A DNA stretch of 64,000 nt from Butyrivibrio sp. CB08 (GTDB taxonomy: Bacteria > Bacillota > Clostridia > Lachnospirales > Lachnospiraceae): positions 496,001-560,000 of the forward strand of contig NZ_RAIR01000001.1 in NCBI RefSeq assembly GCF_003625485.1, read 5' to 3'. The notes under the pieces were generated by a model. It was not told the DNA's origin, ran no database searches, and worked only from the letters and a program-made list of their open reading frames with translations. The number at the start of each line of letters is the position of its first letter. Within the stretch, counting starts at the first letter, position 1. A program made the translations under genes and the position numbers. Of the stretch, positions 34,092 through 44,497 are shown in pieces.

Positions 34092-34976
34092 TCAGTCGAT
34101 TCTCTTTGAACCCCAGAAGAACAGTGCCACGGTTCCTGGACCTGTGTGACTTCCGATTGTAGTTCCGATGCTTACGATCTTTACCCTGCCCTTGAGCTTA
34201 GGGAATTTGGACTCGATCAAGTCTGCAACAGCTTTTGCCTTATCATAACAGTCAGAGTTTGAAATGTAGCAGTCTCCATCGTAGTCAAGACCACCCGCTG
34301 CGAGTTCCTCCATCTTGGCAACCTGTGCCTTGATGACTGCATTAAGACCACGGTGCTTGGCTCTGTTGATAAGTCTTCCCTGGTAGTCTACGTTAAGAAG
34401 TGGGCAGATATTTAATGCTCCGCCGATGATACCAGCTGCTTTGGAAACACGTCCACCTCTGATGAGGTAAGTGAGGTCTGTTACAAAGAACCAGTGCTGA
34501 CACTCGAGTCTGTGCTCGATAACCCATGCATAGAGGTCGTCAATTCCCATGCCCTCATCGCGAAGGTCTGCAAGCTTGTTCATAAGAAGACCATAGCCGG
34601 CAGAAGCAGCAAGGGAATCTACAACGTAGAGCTTTCTGTCCGGATATTTTTCAAGAAGCTGATCTCTTGCGATGGTAGCAGAGTTAAGGGTTCCAGAAAT
34701 ACCAGAACTAAGTGTAAGGTGAAGGACGTCTTTTCCATCCTTTAAGAATTCTTCAAAGTATGCGATGTATTCACCGACGCTGACCTGTGACGTCTTGGTC
34801 ATAGCACCTTTGGCCATATCAGCGTAGAATTTCTCAAATGGATATGAAACTCCAAGGTCATCAGGGTAATCTTTTCCGTCGATGGTAAAGTGAAAACAAA
34901 TATAGTTGATATCTCTTTCTTTAAAGTGCTCTGCAGTAAGATCTGCAGTAGAACAGCAGCTTAATACGTAATTCAT
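34092..34976 (-). CDS. DegV-family fatty-acid-binding protein
   Basis: 294 residues. 'CCSTADLTAEHFKERDI' at the N-terminus, 'TSQVSVGEYIAYFEE', 'LTLSSGISGT', 'VVDSLAASAGYGLL' and 'GSHTGPGTVALFF' are family hallmarks. DegV/FakB proteins hold one fatty acid and present it to a kinase (FakA) for phospholipid synthesis. Its neighbours do not include fakA. It is divergent from mntP; no clear ribosome site beyond a GAGAGGA stretch just before the ATG. Confidence 0.92.
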   Translation of the reverse strand: MNYVLSCCSTADLTAEHFKERDINYICFHFTIDGKDYPDDLGVSYPFEKFYADMAKGAMTKTSQVSVGEYIAYFEEFLKDGKDVLHLTLSSGISGTLNSATIARDQLLEKYPDRKLYVVDSLAASAGYGLLMNKLADLRDEGMGIDDLYAWVIEHRLECQHWFFVTDLTYLIRGGRVSKAAGIIGGALNICPLLNVDYQGRLINRAKHRGLNAVIKAQVAKMEELAAGGLDYDGDCYISNSDCYDKAKAVADLIESKFPKLKGRVKIVSIGTTIGSHTGPGTVALFFWGSKRID

Positions 34977-35029
34977 TTAACAAAAATCCTCTCTTTTCCC
35001 AAATTACAACATGTTTATAATAACATTTA

Positions 35030-35060
35030 TTGACAGAAGGTAAAAGATTTTTATTATAAT
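35030..35060 (+). promoter_or_regulatory. Predicted mntP promoter
   Basis: TTGACA (35030-35035) and TATAAT (35055-35060); both are perfect but the spacer is 19 bases, longer than ideal. Confidence 0.5.
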
Positions 35061-35095
35061 AACTAGTATTTATTAACTGATGAAAGGTTTATGGA

Positions 35096-35734
35096 ATGGA
35101 CTTTTTACTTATTTTTAATAGCATACTGCTTGGATTTGGTCTTGCTATGGATGCTTTTTCTGTGTCCCTGGCCAACGGCTTTGCTGAGCCCGACATGAAG
35201 AAAAAGCGCATGGTATATATATCTGGAATATACGCAGTGTTCCAGTTTGTTATGCCAATAATCGGATACATTCTGGTTCATTTTGCGGTATCTTTTTTCA
35301 ATGGTTTTAGCAGATTCATTCCATTCATATCCCTCATTCTTCTTGGATATATCGGAGGAAAGATGGCACTTGAAGGCATTAAGTCCAGAAAGTGCAAGAA
35401 CAACGGGAACTGCGAAAATTGCCCAAATGGTGACTGTGATGTAAAAGAAGCGGTTTCAAAGGGCAGGATCACCACAAGGATGCTTCTTCTTCAGGGCGTT
35501 GCAACATCAATCGATGCGCTGTCAGTAGGATTTACCATAGAAGGTTACAGCGCTTTAATGGTTTTTGTAAGCTGCCTTATCATCGGAATAGTGACTCACA
35601 TTACCTGCTTTATCGGTCTTATGACTGGAACCAGATTCGGAACTAAATTTGCCGGAAGTGCCAAGATCATCGGCGGAATTGTTCTCATTGCCATAGGCAT
35701 TGAGATATGTATCAAGGGACTTATTTTTGGTTGA
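35096..35734 (+). CDS. mntP: MntP-family manganese efflux pump with Cys-rich loop
   Basis: 212 residues with six TM helices. Each half has the family motif 'GLAMDAFSVSLANG' and 'ATSIDALSVGF' with the metal-binding Asp. The central cytosolic loop (about residues 100-120) carries four cysteines in the spacing C-x5-C-x2-C-x4-C within an Asn/Gly-rich stretch, which could bind a metal. No yybP-ykoY manganese riboswitch fits in the short 119-base leader. AAAGG lies 8 bases before ATG 35096. Confidence 0.87.
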   Translation: MDFLLIFNSILLGFGLAMDAFSVSLANGFAEPDMKKKRMVYISGIYAVFQFVMPIIGYILVHFAVSFFNGFSRFIPFISLILLGYIGGKMALEGIKSRKCKNNGNCENCPNGDCDVKEAVSKGRITTRMLLLQGVATSIDALSVGFTIEGYSALMVFVSCLIIGIVTHITCFIGLMTGTRFGTKFAGSAKIIGGIVLIAIGIEICIKGLIFG

Positions 35735-35759
35735 CAAAAGAGCTACCGGTAAATACAAT
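35731..35759 (+). promoter_or_regulatory. pheST promoter overlapping the mntP stop
   Basis: TTGACA (35731-35736), 17-base spacer, TACAAT (35754-35759). The -35 hexamer contains the mntP stop TGA. Confidence 0.75.
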
Positions 35760-35765
35760 TAGTAA

Positions 35766-36004
35766 AAGTAATTATATACATGCATTGAAGGTGTAAGGCT
35801 TGTCCTTAAGATGCTATAGGCTGCTTAAGATTTAATTAGAGAATTGGAGTCATGGGCTGGAAGCTCCATAAGATCAGGCTATAAGCGGAAATTTCGCACT
35901 GGAGCATACTTTTAAAATGAGTGTTCGGCTATTATGGCCGGGAATAAGGGTGGTACCGCGGTTAATTCGTCCCTTGTGTAGTTTTGTGCTACACAAGGGA
36001 TTTT
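35766..36004 (+). promoter_or_regulatory. T-box riboswitch, phenylalanine type
   Basis: The conserved T-box AGGGTGGTACCGCGG is at 35947-35961 and pairs with the acceptor end of uncharged tRNA. A strong terminator follows: TCCCTTGTGTAG (35970-35981) with its exact complement (35989-36000) and T's. Upstream, stem I has AGAGA, GGAG/CTCC and the specifier candidate TTC at 35893-35895, a Phe codon. Low charged tRNA-Phe should open pheST expression. Confidence 0.93.
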
Positions 36005-36035
36005 CTATTATTAAAAGAACCAGGAGGAAGGAATT

Positions 36036-37082
36036 TTGGAAAACAGCGCATTACGTCAGCAGATTGAAGCGATCCGTGAAGAAATCAGAGAAAATTCTGA
36101 AAAGCTTGACAGCTCTAAGCTTGTTTATGAGCTTAGAAAGAGCTTTTTGGACAACAAGACCGGCAAGATCTCAGCTCTTATGAAGGAGATGAAGAATATT
36201 GCCGCAGAGGATCGTGCAGAATACGGTAAAAATGTAAATGAACTTAAGGCATGGGCTCTTGAGCAGTTTGAAGAACTGGACAGGAAGATGAAAGAGAAAG
36301 AGCTCAAGGCAAGATATGAAAAAGAGAAGCAGGATGTAACCATGCCTGCCAAGATGCGTTATCAGGGCAATCTTCATCCTGTAACACAGATGAGAGAGAC
36401 TCTTATAGACATTTTCGCCGGAATGGGCTTTGAGATCTACGAGGGCACAGAAATTGAGAATGACTATTACAATTTTACTGCTCTTAATACTCCTAAGGAT
36501 CACCCTGCAAGAGATATGCAGGATACATTCTACCTCAGCCCTGAGTTCCTTCTTAGAACTCAGACTTCATCAGGTCAGATCCACGTAATGGAGAACAAGA
36601 AGCCACCTATCAAGATCTTATCACCTGGTAAGGTTTTCCGTTCAGATGATGATGCAACTCATTCGCCTATGTTCTCACAGATGGAGGGCCTTGTAGTAGA
36701 TAAGAAGGTTTCTCTGTGCGACCTTAAGGGTGCTTTAGAGCTCTTTGTTCAGAAGATTTATGGTGAGGGAACCACAACAAGGCTTCGTCCTTCATACTTC
36801 CCATTCACAGAGCCTTCTGTAGAAGTTGACTGCAGCTGCTTCGCATGTGGAGGAAAGGGCTGCAGCCTCTGTAAAGGTACAGGCTGGATCGAGGTACTCG
36901 GTGCTGGTGTTGTTAACAAAAAGGTTTTGGAGAACTGCGGAATAGATTCAAATGAATACAGCGGATTTGCATTTGGTATCGGTATTGAGCGTACAGCAAT
37001 GCTCAAATACGGCATCAATAACATCAAGCTTTTGTTTGAATCAGATTTAGATGTTCTTAAGCAGATCGATCATTACGAGTAA
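36036..37082 (+). CDS. pheS: Phenylalanyl-tRNA synthetase alpha subunit
   Basis: 348 residues. An N-terminal coiled coil (about 1-90, tRNA-binding) precedes the class II core: motif 1 region '[17 protein letters not shown]', 'DTFYL', motif 2 '[14 protein letters not shown]' and motif 3 '[14 protein letters not shown]'. A Cys-rich loop '[14 protein letters not shown]' is typical. TTG 36036 has AGGAGG 8 bases upstream. Paired with pheT 18 bases downstream under T-box control. Confidence 0.97.
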   Translation: MENSALRQQIEAIREEIRENSEKLDSSKLVYELRKSFLDNKTGKISALMKEMKNIAAEDRAEYGKNVNELKAWALEQFEELDRKMKEKELKARYEKEKQDVTMPAKMRYQGNLHPVTQMRETLIDIFAGMGFEIYEGTEIENDYYNFTALNTPKDHPARDMQDTFYLSPEFLLRTQTSSGQIHVMENKKPPIKILSPGKVFRSDDDATHSPMFSQMEGLVVDKKVSLCDLKGALELFVQKIYGEGTTTRLRPSYFPFTEPSVEVDCSCFACGGKGCSLCKGTGWIEVLGAGVVNKKVLENCGIDSNEYSGFAFGIGIERTAMLKYGINNIKLLFESDLDVLKQIDHYE

Positions 37083-37100
37083 ATTTAGGAGGAAACCGAA

Positions 37101-39521
37101 ATGTTAGTACCTTTAAGTTGGCTTAAAGATTTTGTTGATATAGATATTGAACCCAAGGAACTTGAGAAAAAGCTCTTTGACTGCGGGTTTGAGGTTGAAG
37201 AGTGCTGGGAAGTGGGAAAAGACATTTCTAATGTTGTAGTTGGACAGGTAGAGACCTGTGAACCTATTCCAGAGACACATCTTCATGTATGTACTGTTAA
37301 TGCAGGTGAGCATGGTACATTCCAGGTATGCTGCGGCGCAGACAACGTTAAGGCAGGAGGCAAATATCCTCTGGCTCTTGTTGGCGCTACAGTTATTGAA
37401 ACTGAGAGAGACCATGTGACAGTTATTGGTGTTGCAACCATCAAGAAGGGCAAGCTTCGCGGCTACGATTCAGAGGGTATGCTCTGCTCAGGTGTTGAGC
37501 TTGGTGTATCTGAGGATATGTATCCAGGCGCTGGTTATAACGGACTTCTTGTTTTCCCTGAGGATACAGAAGTAGGTATCGATGTTAAGCCACTCCTTGG
37601 CCTTGATGACTGGATCTTTGATGTTTCGATCACAGCTAACAGACCTGACTGTCAGAGCATTTATGGCCTTGCAAGAGAAGTAGCAGCTGCTCTTGATAAG
37701 CCATTAAAAGAGATTGACCTTTCCTACACAGAGACAGATGTAGAAAATGAAGGCTTTAGCGTAACTGTTGAAGATCCTGACCTGTGCCCAAGATATATCG
37801 GACACTATGTATATGATGTAAAACTTGGCGAAAGCCCTCTCTGGATGAAGAGAAGACTTGCCATGGTAGGCAATAACGCCATCAATAATATTGTTGATAT
37901 CACCAACTATATTATGAGAGAGCTTGGTCAGCCAATGCACGCCTTTGACGGTAACTTCCTTGAAGGCAATATGATCGTAGTAAGAAGAGCTAAGCAGGGA
38001 GAGAAGATCGTAACTCTCGATGAGAATGAGTTTGAGCTTACAACAGACAATCTTGTTATCTGCGATGGTGTTAAGCCAGTAGCTCTTGCAGGTATCATGG
38101 GAGGTCTCAACTCTGAGATCCGTGATACAACAACTACAGTTACCTTCGAAGCTGCCAAGTTCATGCGTGACAACATCCGTAAGAGCTCAAGAGCTCTGGG
38201 ACAGGCATCTGATTCATCCGCAGCTTTTGCAAAGGGTGTTTACGAGTACACAACTGTTATTGCCATGAAGAGAGCCCTTCATCTTATCGAGCAGCTTGGT
38301 GCTGGTAAGGTGTCTAAAACTCACGTAGATGTTAATACTGGAAACAACCTTGAAAAGAAGGAAATGAAAGCTTCAATCGAGAGAGTAAATGGTGTTCTTG
38401 GAATTGAAGTTCCTGAAAATGAGATAAAGAGAATTCTCACAAATCTCAATTTCGAGCCTGAAATAAACGGGGATGAGCTCACTATTAAGATTCCTGCATA
38501 CCGTGAGGATATGGAAGATTATCCTGATATTGCAGAAGAGCTTATCCGTATGTATGGATATGACCATGTTAAACCTACATTCCTTAAAGACTGCGGCGTA
38601 ACAATGGGAGGCAGAAACCTTAAGCAGAAGACTGAGCTCAGGATAAAGAGAGCTCTTTGCGCTCAGGGTGCTTATGAGTGTATGCATTACTCATTCTTCT
38701 CACCAAGTGATCTTGATCTTCTTGGTTTTGCAGAGGACGCACCTGAGAGAACAGCTATCAGGATCCTTAATCCAATCAATGAGGACCTCTCACTTATGAG
38801 AACAACTCTTGCTGCACAGATGATCCACGCTATTGCAAGAAACCAGAAGAAGGGAACTTTAGAGGGAAGATTATTTGAACTTGGAAACAGATTTGTTCCT
38901 AAGGCACTTCCACTTACTGAGTATCCTGAGGAGAAAGCTACTCTTTGCATTGGTATCTTTGGAGAGGATGAAGACATCTTCACATTAAAGGGTCTTGCTG
39001 AGAATGTTGCAGATACACTTCATATCAGCTTCAAGTATGAGGCAGCAACAAGGACTTTCTTACATCCATACAGAACAGCTAAGATTGTATGCGAGGGTGA
39101 AGAGGTTGGATACCTTGGACAGATCACATATGAGATCCAGGATGAGACTGATATGAGAATTCCTGCTTATATCTGTGAGATCGATCTTTCAATGCTTGAT
39201 AAATACTATGGCAAGACTCCTGTATTTGAGCCACTTTCCAAGTTTGCAACAGTTAAGAGAGACCTTGCTCTTATCATGGATAAGACAGTTACCTGCGGTG
39301 AGGTTGAGGATGCGATCTACAGCTCATGCAAGTATGTAACCGATGTTAAGCTCTTTGACGTATACGAGGGACTTCCAATTCCTCCTACCAAGAAGAGTAT
39401 GGCATACACCATCACCTTCACTCCTAAGGAAGAAGAGCTTACTGATGAGATGATAAGCGGATTTGTAGATAAGATGCTCAGGAAGCTTTCATTCACCATG
39501 GGAATTGAAATCCGTAGCTGA
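37101..39521 (+). CDS. pheT: Phenylalanyl-tRNA synthetase beta subunit
   Basis: 806 residues, full length. N-terminal OB/tRNA-binding domain ('VVVGQVETCEPIPETHLHVCTVNAG'-type region), B3/B4 editing domain with 'TANRPDC', B5 domain, and the C-terminal anticodon-binding FDX-ACB domain ('KFATVKRDLALIMD'). The alpha2-beta2 enzyme charges tRNA-Phe and edits Tyr-tRNA. GGAGG lies before the ATG. Confidence 0.97.
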   Translation: MLVPLSWLKDFVDIDIEPKELEKKLFDCGFEVEECWEVGKDISNVVVGQVETCEPIPETHLHVCTVNAGEHGTFQVCCGADNVKAGGKYPLALVGATVIETERDHVTVIGVATIKKGKLRGYDSEGMLCSGVELGVSEDMYPGAGYNGLLVFPEDTEVGIDVKPLLGLDDWIFDVSITANRPDCQSIYGLAREVAAALDKPLKEIDLSYTETDVENEGFSVTVEDPDLCPRYIGHYVYDVKLGESPLWMKRRLAMVGNNAINNIVDITNYIMRELGQPMHAFDGNFLEGNMIVVRRAKQGEKIVTLDENEFELTTDNLVICDGVKPVALAGIMGGLNSEIRDTTTTVTFEAAKFMRDNIRKSSRALGQASDSSAAFAKGVYEYTTVIAMKRALHLIEQLGAGKVSKTHVDVNTGNNLEKKEMKASIERVNGVLGIEVPENEIKRILTNLNFEPEINGDELTIKIPAYREDMEDYPDIAEELIRMYGYDHVKPTFLKDCGVTMGGRNLKQKTELRIKRALCAQGAYECMHYSFFSPSDLDLLGFAEDAPERTAIRILNPINEDLSLMRTTLAAQMIHAIARNQKKGTLEGRLFELGNRFVPKALPLTEYPEEKATLCIGIFGEDEDIFTLKGLAENVADTLHISFKYEAATRTFLHPYRTAKIVCEGEEVGYLGQITYEIQDETDMRIPAYICEIDLSMLDKYYGKTPVFEPLSKFATVKRDLALIMDKTVTCGEVEDAIYSSCKYVTDVKLFDVYEGLPIPPTKKSMAYTITFTPKEEELTDEMISGFVDKMLRKLSFTMGIEIRS

Positions 39522-39547
39522 TTGATTGAAAACGTAGCTAGTGATAG

Positions 39548-39584
39548 AATAGTCATTGCTTTTAACAGCAATGACTATTTTTTC
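39548..39584 (+). terminator. Intrinsic terminator of pheST
   Basis: Perfect 13-bp stem AATAGTCATTGCT/AGCAATGACTATT, six-base loop and T-run. The next gene starts 16 bases later. Confidence 0.93.
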
Positions 39585-39599
39585 TCGAAAGGAGTTAAT

Positions 39600-41099
39600 A
39601 TGAATAGAAAAAATGCATGGACAACATACAATGCCACTCAGCTAAAAGCAGTTGAGAAGCTCTCAGATGAATACAAGGCTTTCCTTGATAATTCCAAGAC
39701 TGAGCGCGAGGCTATCGACACTATCGTTAATGAGGTAGAGGCTGCTGGATACAGAGAGCTTAATACTCTTATTGGCAGCAAGACCAAGCTTAAGAAGGGC
39801 GACAAGATCTACAGCGTATGGATGAACAAGTCAATCATCATCTTCCAGATGGGATCAGAGCCTTTAGAGGCTGGACTTAACATCCTTGGTGCACACATTG
39901 ATTCACCACGTCTTGATGTTAAGCAGAATCCTCTCTATGAAGATTCAGGAATTGCTTACCTTGACACACATTACTACGGCGGTATCAAGAAGTATCAGTA
40001 CGTTACTATTCCTCTTGCTATTCACGGTGTTATTGTCAAGAAGGATGGCACAACAGTTCAGCTTAATGTAGGTGAGGATGAGGATGATCCGGTATTCTTC
40101 ATCTCAGATCTTCTTATTCACCTTGCGCAGGATCAGCTTGGCAAGAAGGCTTCTAATGTTATCGAGGGAGAGGCCCTTGACCTTATCGTAGGTAACAGAC
40201 CTTTCGTAATCGAGAGCGATGAAAAAGAGAAGGCAGAAAAGAAAAACTCAAAGCTTTCAGCAGGTGAGCAGTATGCTATCAAGGCAGAAAAAGATGAGAA
40301 GGCAGCAAGTGGCAAGGTTTCTGGTGCTGTTAAGCGCGGAATCATGGCTATCCTCAACGACCTTTACGGAATCGAGGAGGAGGACTTCCTTTCAGCTGAG
40401 CTTGAGATAGTACCTGCTGGTAAGGCAAGAGATGCTGGTTTTGACAGGTCAATGATCCTTGGCTATGGCCATGATGACAGAGTATGCGCATTCCCTTCAA
40501 TGAAGGCTATTTTAGAGGCCAAGAACCTTAAGAGAACAGCGTGCTGTATCCTTGTTGACAAGGAGGAAATCGGTTCTGTAGGAGCAACTGGTATGCAGAG
40601 CAGATTCTTTGAAAATGCAGTAGCTGAGCTTATGAACCTGACTAAGGAAGGCTTTAATGATCTTGCTCTTAGAAGATGTCTTGCAAATTCCTGCATGCTT
40701 TCTTCAGATGTAAGTGCTGCTTTTGATCCTTCTTATGCAGGCAGCTTTGAGAAAAAGAATGCTGCATTCCTTGGTGGCGGACTTGTATTTAACAAGTTTA
40801 CAGGAGCTCGCGGAAAGAGCGGATCTAACGATGCCAATGCTGAGTATATCGCTGAGATCAGAAAGGCATTTGATAAGGACGGAATCGTATACCATACATC
40901 AGAGCTTGGTAAGGTAGATGTTGGTGGCGGCGGAACTATCGCTTACATCCTTGCACTTTACGGAATGAACGTAATTGATTCTGGTGTAGCAGTTCTGAAC
41001 ATGCATGCTCCATGGGAAGTTATCAGCAAGGCTGACCTCTATGAAGCTAAGAGAGGATATGTATCCTTCCTTCAGAACATGGATTTTAGAAACGAGTGA
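39600..41099 (+). CDS. M18-family (aspartyl-type) aminopeptidase
   Basis: 499 residues. Zinc ligands and catalytic residues seen in '[10 protein letters not shown]', '[13 protein letters not shown]' (catalytic Glu pair), 'HDDRVCAF' and the C-terminal 'MHAPWE'. A Lys/Glu-rich insert lies at about 205-255. It removes N-terminal residues, often acidic ones. GGAG lies 9 bases before ATG 39600. The queA start is two bases after its stop, suggesting translational coupling. Confidence 0.93.
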   Translation: MNRKNAWTTYNATQLKAVEKLSDEYKAFLDNSKTEREAIDTIVNEVEAAGYRELNTLIGSKTKLKKGDKIYSVWMNKSIIIFQMGSEPLEAGLNILGAHIDSPRLDVKQNPLYEDSGIAYLDTHYYGGIKKYQYVTIPLAIHGVIVKKDGTTVQLNVGEDEDDPVFFISDLLIHLAQDQLGKKASNVIEGEALDLIVGNRPFVIESDEKEKAEKKNSKLSAGEQYAIKAEKDEKAASGKVSGAVKRGIMAILNDLYGIEEEDFLSAELEIVPAGKARDAGFDRSMILGYGHDDRVCAFPSMKAILEAKNLKRTACCILVDKEEIGSVGATGMQSRFFENAVAELMNLTKEGFNDLALRRCLANSCMLSSDVSAAFDPSYAGSFEKKNAAFLGGGLVFNKFTGARGKSGSNDANAEYIAEIRKAFDKDGIVYHTSELGKVDVGGGGTIAYILALYGMNVIDSGVAVLNMHAPWEVISKADLYEAKRGYVSFLQNMDFRNE

Positions 41100-41101
41100 T
41101 C

Positions 41102-42139
41102 ATGGAAATAGGACTTAGTACTTCTGATTATTACTTTGATCTGCCACAGGAGCTCATCGCTCAGGATCCTATGGAGAAAAGAGATGAGTGCAGACTCCTT
41201 GTAGTAGACAAAGAAAGTGGAGCTATAGAGCACCACAGGTTTAATGAAATAATAAACTACTTAGAGCCAGGCGATTGCCTGGTTCTAAATAATACCAAGG
41301 TTATTCCCGCAAGACTCCTTGGTGAAAAAGAGGAGACTGGAGCGGCAGTTGAGATCCTTCTTTTAAAGAGGAAAGAAGCTGACGTTTGGGAGACTTTGGT
41401 TAAGCCTGGTAAAAAGTTAAGACCGGGAGCCAGAGTATCTTTTGGCGGAGGGATCCTTAAGGCAGAGATCCTGGACATAGTAGAGGAGGGCAATCGCCTT
41501 GTTAAGTTCTACTATGACGGTATTTGGGAAGAGGTTCTTGATAAGCTTGGAGAGATGCCACTACCTCCATATATTACCCATAAGCTTCAGGACAAGAACA
41601 TGTACCAGACGGTATATGCCAAGTTTGAAGGTTCAGCTGCAGCACCAACTGCAGGTCTTCACTTTACCAACGAACTTTTGGAGAAGATAAAGGAAAAAGG
41701 CGTGGACATGGCCTTCGTGACACTTCACGTTGGACTTGGAACCTTCAGACCAGTTAAGGTTACCAATGTGAAAGAGCACCACATGCACACTGAGTGGTAT
41801 CAGGTAACCCAGGAAGCTGCTGACAAGATCAACAAAGCCAAGGAAAATGGCCACAGGGTAATCTGTGTTGGAACCACCAGCTGCAGGACCATAGAAAGTG
41901 CTGCTGATGAAAACGGAAGACTAACAGAGTGCAGCGGAGATACTTCGATCTTTATCTACCCCGGATATAAGTTCAAAGTATTGGATCAGCTTATCACCAA
42001 CTTCCATCTTCCTGAGTCAACGCTGGTAATGCTGGTTTCAGCTCTTGCTGGAAGAGAGCATGTACTTAATGCTTATGAGGAAGCGATAAAGGAACGCTAT
42101 AGATTCTTTTCCTTCGGAGATGCTTGTTTTTTTAAATGA
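41102..42139 (+). CDS. queA: tRNA preQ1(34) S-adenosylmethionine ribosyltransferase-isomerase
   Basis: 345 residues, normal. '[13 protein letters not shown]', '[13 protein letters not shown]', '[10 protein letters not shown]', '[11 protein letters not shown]' and the C-terminal '[16 protein letters not shown]' are QueA signatures. It makes epoxyqueuosine from preQ1 in the wobble base of tRNA. ATG 41102 gives the standard N-terminus; no good ribosome site, so it likely depends on the upstream aminopeptidase. No other queuosine gene is in view. Confidence 0.95.
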   Translation: MEIGLSTSDYYFDLPQELIAQDPMEKRDECRLLVVDKESGAIEHHRFNEIINYLEPGDCLVLNNTKVIPARLLGEKEETGAAVEILLLKRKEADVWETLVKPGKKLRPGARVSFGGGILKAEILDIVEEGNRLVKFYYDGIWEEVLDKLGEMPLPPYITHKLQDKNMYQTVYAKFEGSAAAPTAGLHFTNELLEKIKEKGVDMAFVTLHVGLGTFRPVKVTNVKEHHMHTEWYQVTQEAADKINKAKENGHRVICVGTTSCRTIESAADENGRLTECSGDTSIFIYPGYKFKVLDQLITNFHLPESTLVMLVSALAGREHVLNAYEEAIKERYRFFSFGDACFFK

Positions 42140-42154
42140 TATTTAGTGTATAAT
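42125..42154 (+). promoter_or_regulatory. Predicted promoter of the coiled-coil/PilZ/ugd operon
   Basis: TTGTTT (42125-42130), 18-base spacer, TATAAT (42149-42154), overlapping the end of queA. Confidence 0.5.
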
Positions 42155-42188
42155 TAAGAAAACAAATAATTTTCTGGAGGTGCATTCT

Positions 42189-42890
42189 ATGCATTTATTT
42201 GGAGAACCCGTATTTGATCTACTGAGCTTTATCGTAGGAGCCGCTGCTCTTTTAATTGCCGCCTGGCAGTTTGTGGCCTGGTTCAGGGATCGCAAGAAAG
42301 ATGCGAAAAAGGATAAAAATATCCTTCAGGCTCACGAATCCGCAAATGATTATCTCAAGGAGATGAAAGAGGATATCAGGGAAGCCTCAAAAGCTACAAA
42401 AGATATCCACAAAATCTTAAGTGATGGTACTGAAGTTCTTCAGCAAAGCTTTAATAAGCTTGGCGAAATAAATGGAGATGCTTCTCTTTCAGAAGAGAAA
42501 CGTATAAGCGAAAACGACAAATACTTAGCCAAGATCACAGATGTTGTATCGAAGCTTGCTCAGGCAGAGGGTCTTGATAAGATCCAGAAATTTATTGCCA
42601 AGGATGATTCTATACTGATAAGTAACATTGCTTCATTTCCTGAAGCTACACAGAGCATCATTTTAAAAATGGTAGATATCAAGAAGGGCTGTGTTTCAGA
42701 TTATAATTCTTTTGTTACCCATCTTAAGGGAACAACAGAAGCTTATAACAGCTTGAAATATACTGGCGGTCCAGGGCTTATGAAGCTTGGAGAACAGTAT
42801 AACGATGCCATTAACGACATGAACAAGCTTACTTCGGGAATGGGCGATTTGGCCAGCTGTTATGATACAATAGACCAGATAATACAGTGA
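42189..42890 (+). CDS. Membrane-anchored coiled-coil protein, unknown
   Basis: 233 residues. One N-terminal TM helix (about 8-28), a Lys/Asp-rich stretch (about 30-45), then a long mostly helical, probably coiled-coil region (about 45-110), followed by further helices. No known domain recognised. ATG 42189 has GGAGG 8 bases upstream. First of a run with a PilZ gene (28 bases later) and ugd, so it may belong to a cyclic-di-GMP-controlled polysaccharide function. Confidence 0.7.
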   Translation: MHLFGEPVFDLLSFIVGAAALLIAAWQFVAWFRDRKKDAKKDKNILQAHESANDYLKEMKEDIREASKATKDIHKILSDGTEVLQQSFNKLGEINGDASLSEEKRISENDKYLAKITDVVSKLAQAEGLDKIQKFIAKDDSILISNIASFPEATQSIILKMVDIKKGCVSDYNSFVTHLKGTTEAYNSLKYTGGPGLMKLGEQYNDAINDMNKLTSGMGDLASCYDTIDQIIQ

Positions 42891-42918
42891 TGATTCAAGG
42901 TAATGAGCGGGGTGAATT

Positions 42919-43272
42919 ATGGAAGATAGAAGAAGAAGCAAAAGACTTGAGCTTACAGGTGAGATCCTTATCAAGGAACTTGGCACCAGTGCAGTAGAAT
43001 CCTGTGATATTCACATTTCTGACTGTTCCAGTGCTGGTATTGGTTTTACAACTGACAAGCAGCTTACTATTGGAGATATTTACGAGGCTAATCTGACTAT
43101 CTGGACAAGGGAAACACTTCCAGTGTTCATTCAGATTGTCCGCGCTGATAAGCTTGAAGATACATTCCGTTATGGCGGATCCTTCATCGGAATGCCTGAG
43201 GATGTAAAAAAGAGAATAGACGTATATGAGCTTGTAGAAGACGAAAAAGCAAAGCTCGCAGGAGACAATTAA
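42919..43272 (+). CDS. PilZ-domain cyclic-di-GMP receptor
   Basis: 117 residues, a single PilZ domain. Both binding motifs are present: RxxxR as 'RRSKR' near the N-terminus and DxSxxG as 'DCSSAG'. It should bind cyclic-di-GMP and act by protein contact. Its stop codon TAA shares a base with the ATG of ugd (TAATG), so the two are made in fixed proportion and may work together. Confidence 0.9.
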   Translation: MEDRRRSKRLELTGEILIKELGTSAVESCDIHISDCSSAGIGFTTDKQLTIGDIYEANLTIWTRETLPVFIQIVRADKLEDTFRYGGSFIGMPEDVKKRIDVYELVEDEKAKLAGDN

Positions 43273-44456
43273 TGAAAATAGCAGTAGTAGGAACTGGATA
43301 CGTTGGATTATCCAATTCCATCCTTTTATCCCAGTACAATGATGTGGTATGTGTTGACGTTATACCTGAGAAGGTTGAGATGATCAACAACAGAAAGTCC
43401 CCCATCGTTGATAAAGAGATAGAGGAGTACCTTAAAAAAGATTCCCTTAGGCTGGAAGCTACACTTGATGCTTCCTATGCCTATAAAGACGCTGATTTTG
43501 TAATAGTTTCAACACCAACTAACTACGACGAGAAGCTAAACTATTTTGATACATCATCAGTTGAGAGCGTTATTGATCAGGTAAGAACAGAGAATCCTGA
43601 TGCATTCATCGTGATCAAATCTACAATTCCTGTAGGATTCACAGAGGAGATCAGCGACGAATATGAGACAGACCACATCATGTTCTCACCTGAGTTCTTA
43701 AGAGAGGGACACGCTCTTTATGACAATCTCTATCCATCAAGGATCATTGTAGGCTTTGATGTAGAGAGCTCTGAGGCAAAAGAGAAGGCTGAGATGTTTG
43801 CAGGACTCCTTAAACAGGGAGCAATAAAAGAGAACATCGATGTTCTTTTCATGAATTACACTGAGGCTGAGTGTGTTAAGCTCTTTGCCAACACATTCCT
43901 TGCCCTTAGAGTTTCATACTTTAATGAGCTTGATACCTACGCTGAGGTAAGAGGCCTTAACACAAGGAACATCATTGATGGAGTATGCCTTGATCCAAGA
44001 ATTGGTAACTTCTATAATAATCCATCCTTTGGATATGGCGGATATTGCCTTCCTAAGGATACCAAGCAGCTTCTTGCAAACTATGAGGATGTGCCAAACA
44101 ACCTCATAACAGCTATTGTAGATGCCAACAGAACCAGAAAAGATTTCATCGCAGACAGGATCTGGGCTCTTCATCCCAAGAAGGTGGGAGTTTACAGACT
44201 TACCATGAAGGCTGGTTCTGACAACTTCCGTCAGTCAGCTATCCAGGGTATCATGAAGAGGATCAAATCCCGCGGCATTGAGTGCGTTGTTTACGAGCCT
44301 ACACTCAAGGACGATGATTTCTTCAATTCAAGAGTTGAGAGAGATCTTGATAAGTTCAAAAAGGAGTGCGATTTCATCATCGCCAACAGACTTACAGAGG
44401 ATCTTGAAGACGTGGTAGATAAGGTATATACAAGAGACCTGTTTAGAAACGAATAA
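43272..44456 (+). CDS. ugd: UDP-glucose 6-dehydrogenase
   Basis: 394 residues. NAD-binding '[15 protein letters not shown]', 'VSTPTNYD', '[11 protein letters not shown]', '[15 protein letters not shown]' and the catalytic Cys in '[11 protein letters not shown]'. It oxidises UDP-glucose to UDP-glucuronate, a precursor of acidic polysaccharide. The length and motifs fit the short bacterial form, though the related UDP-sugar dehydrogenases differ little. Overlaps the PilZ gene by one base. Confidence 0.92.
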   Translation: MKIAVVGTGYVGLSNSILLSQYNDVVCVDVIPEKVEMINNRKSPIVDKEIEEYLKKDSLRLEATLDASYAYKDADFVIVSTPTNYDEKLNYFDTSSVESVIDQVRTENPDAFIVIKSTIPVGFTEEISDEYETDHIMFSPEFLREGHALYDNLYPSRIIVGFDVESSEAKEKAEMFAGLLKQGAIKENIDVLFMNYTEAECVKLFANTFLALRVSYFNELDTYAEVRGLNTRNIIDGVCLDPRIGNFYNNPSFGYGGYCLPKDTKQLLANYEDVPNNLITAIVDANRTRKDFIADRIWALHPKKVGVYRLTMKAGSDNFRQSAIQGIMKRIKSRGIECVVYEPTLKDDDFFNSRVERDLDKFKKECDFIIANRLTEDLEDVVDKVYTRDLFRNE

Positions 44457-44466
44457 GCAAATAAAA

Positions 44467-44497
44467 AGTGCAGCCCTTTAAGGCTGCACTTATTTTT
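44467..44497. terminator. Bidirectional intrinsic terminator
   Basis: AGTGCAGCC/GGCTGCACT 9-bp stem, 6-base loop, A-run before, T-rich after; between ugd and convergent aroA. Confidence 0.92.

Noticed and set aside
34977..35095. Manganese (yybP-ykoY) riboswitch before mntP
   Set aside because: The leader after the predicted promoter is only about 30 bases and shows no matching helices.
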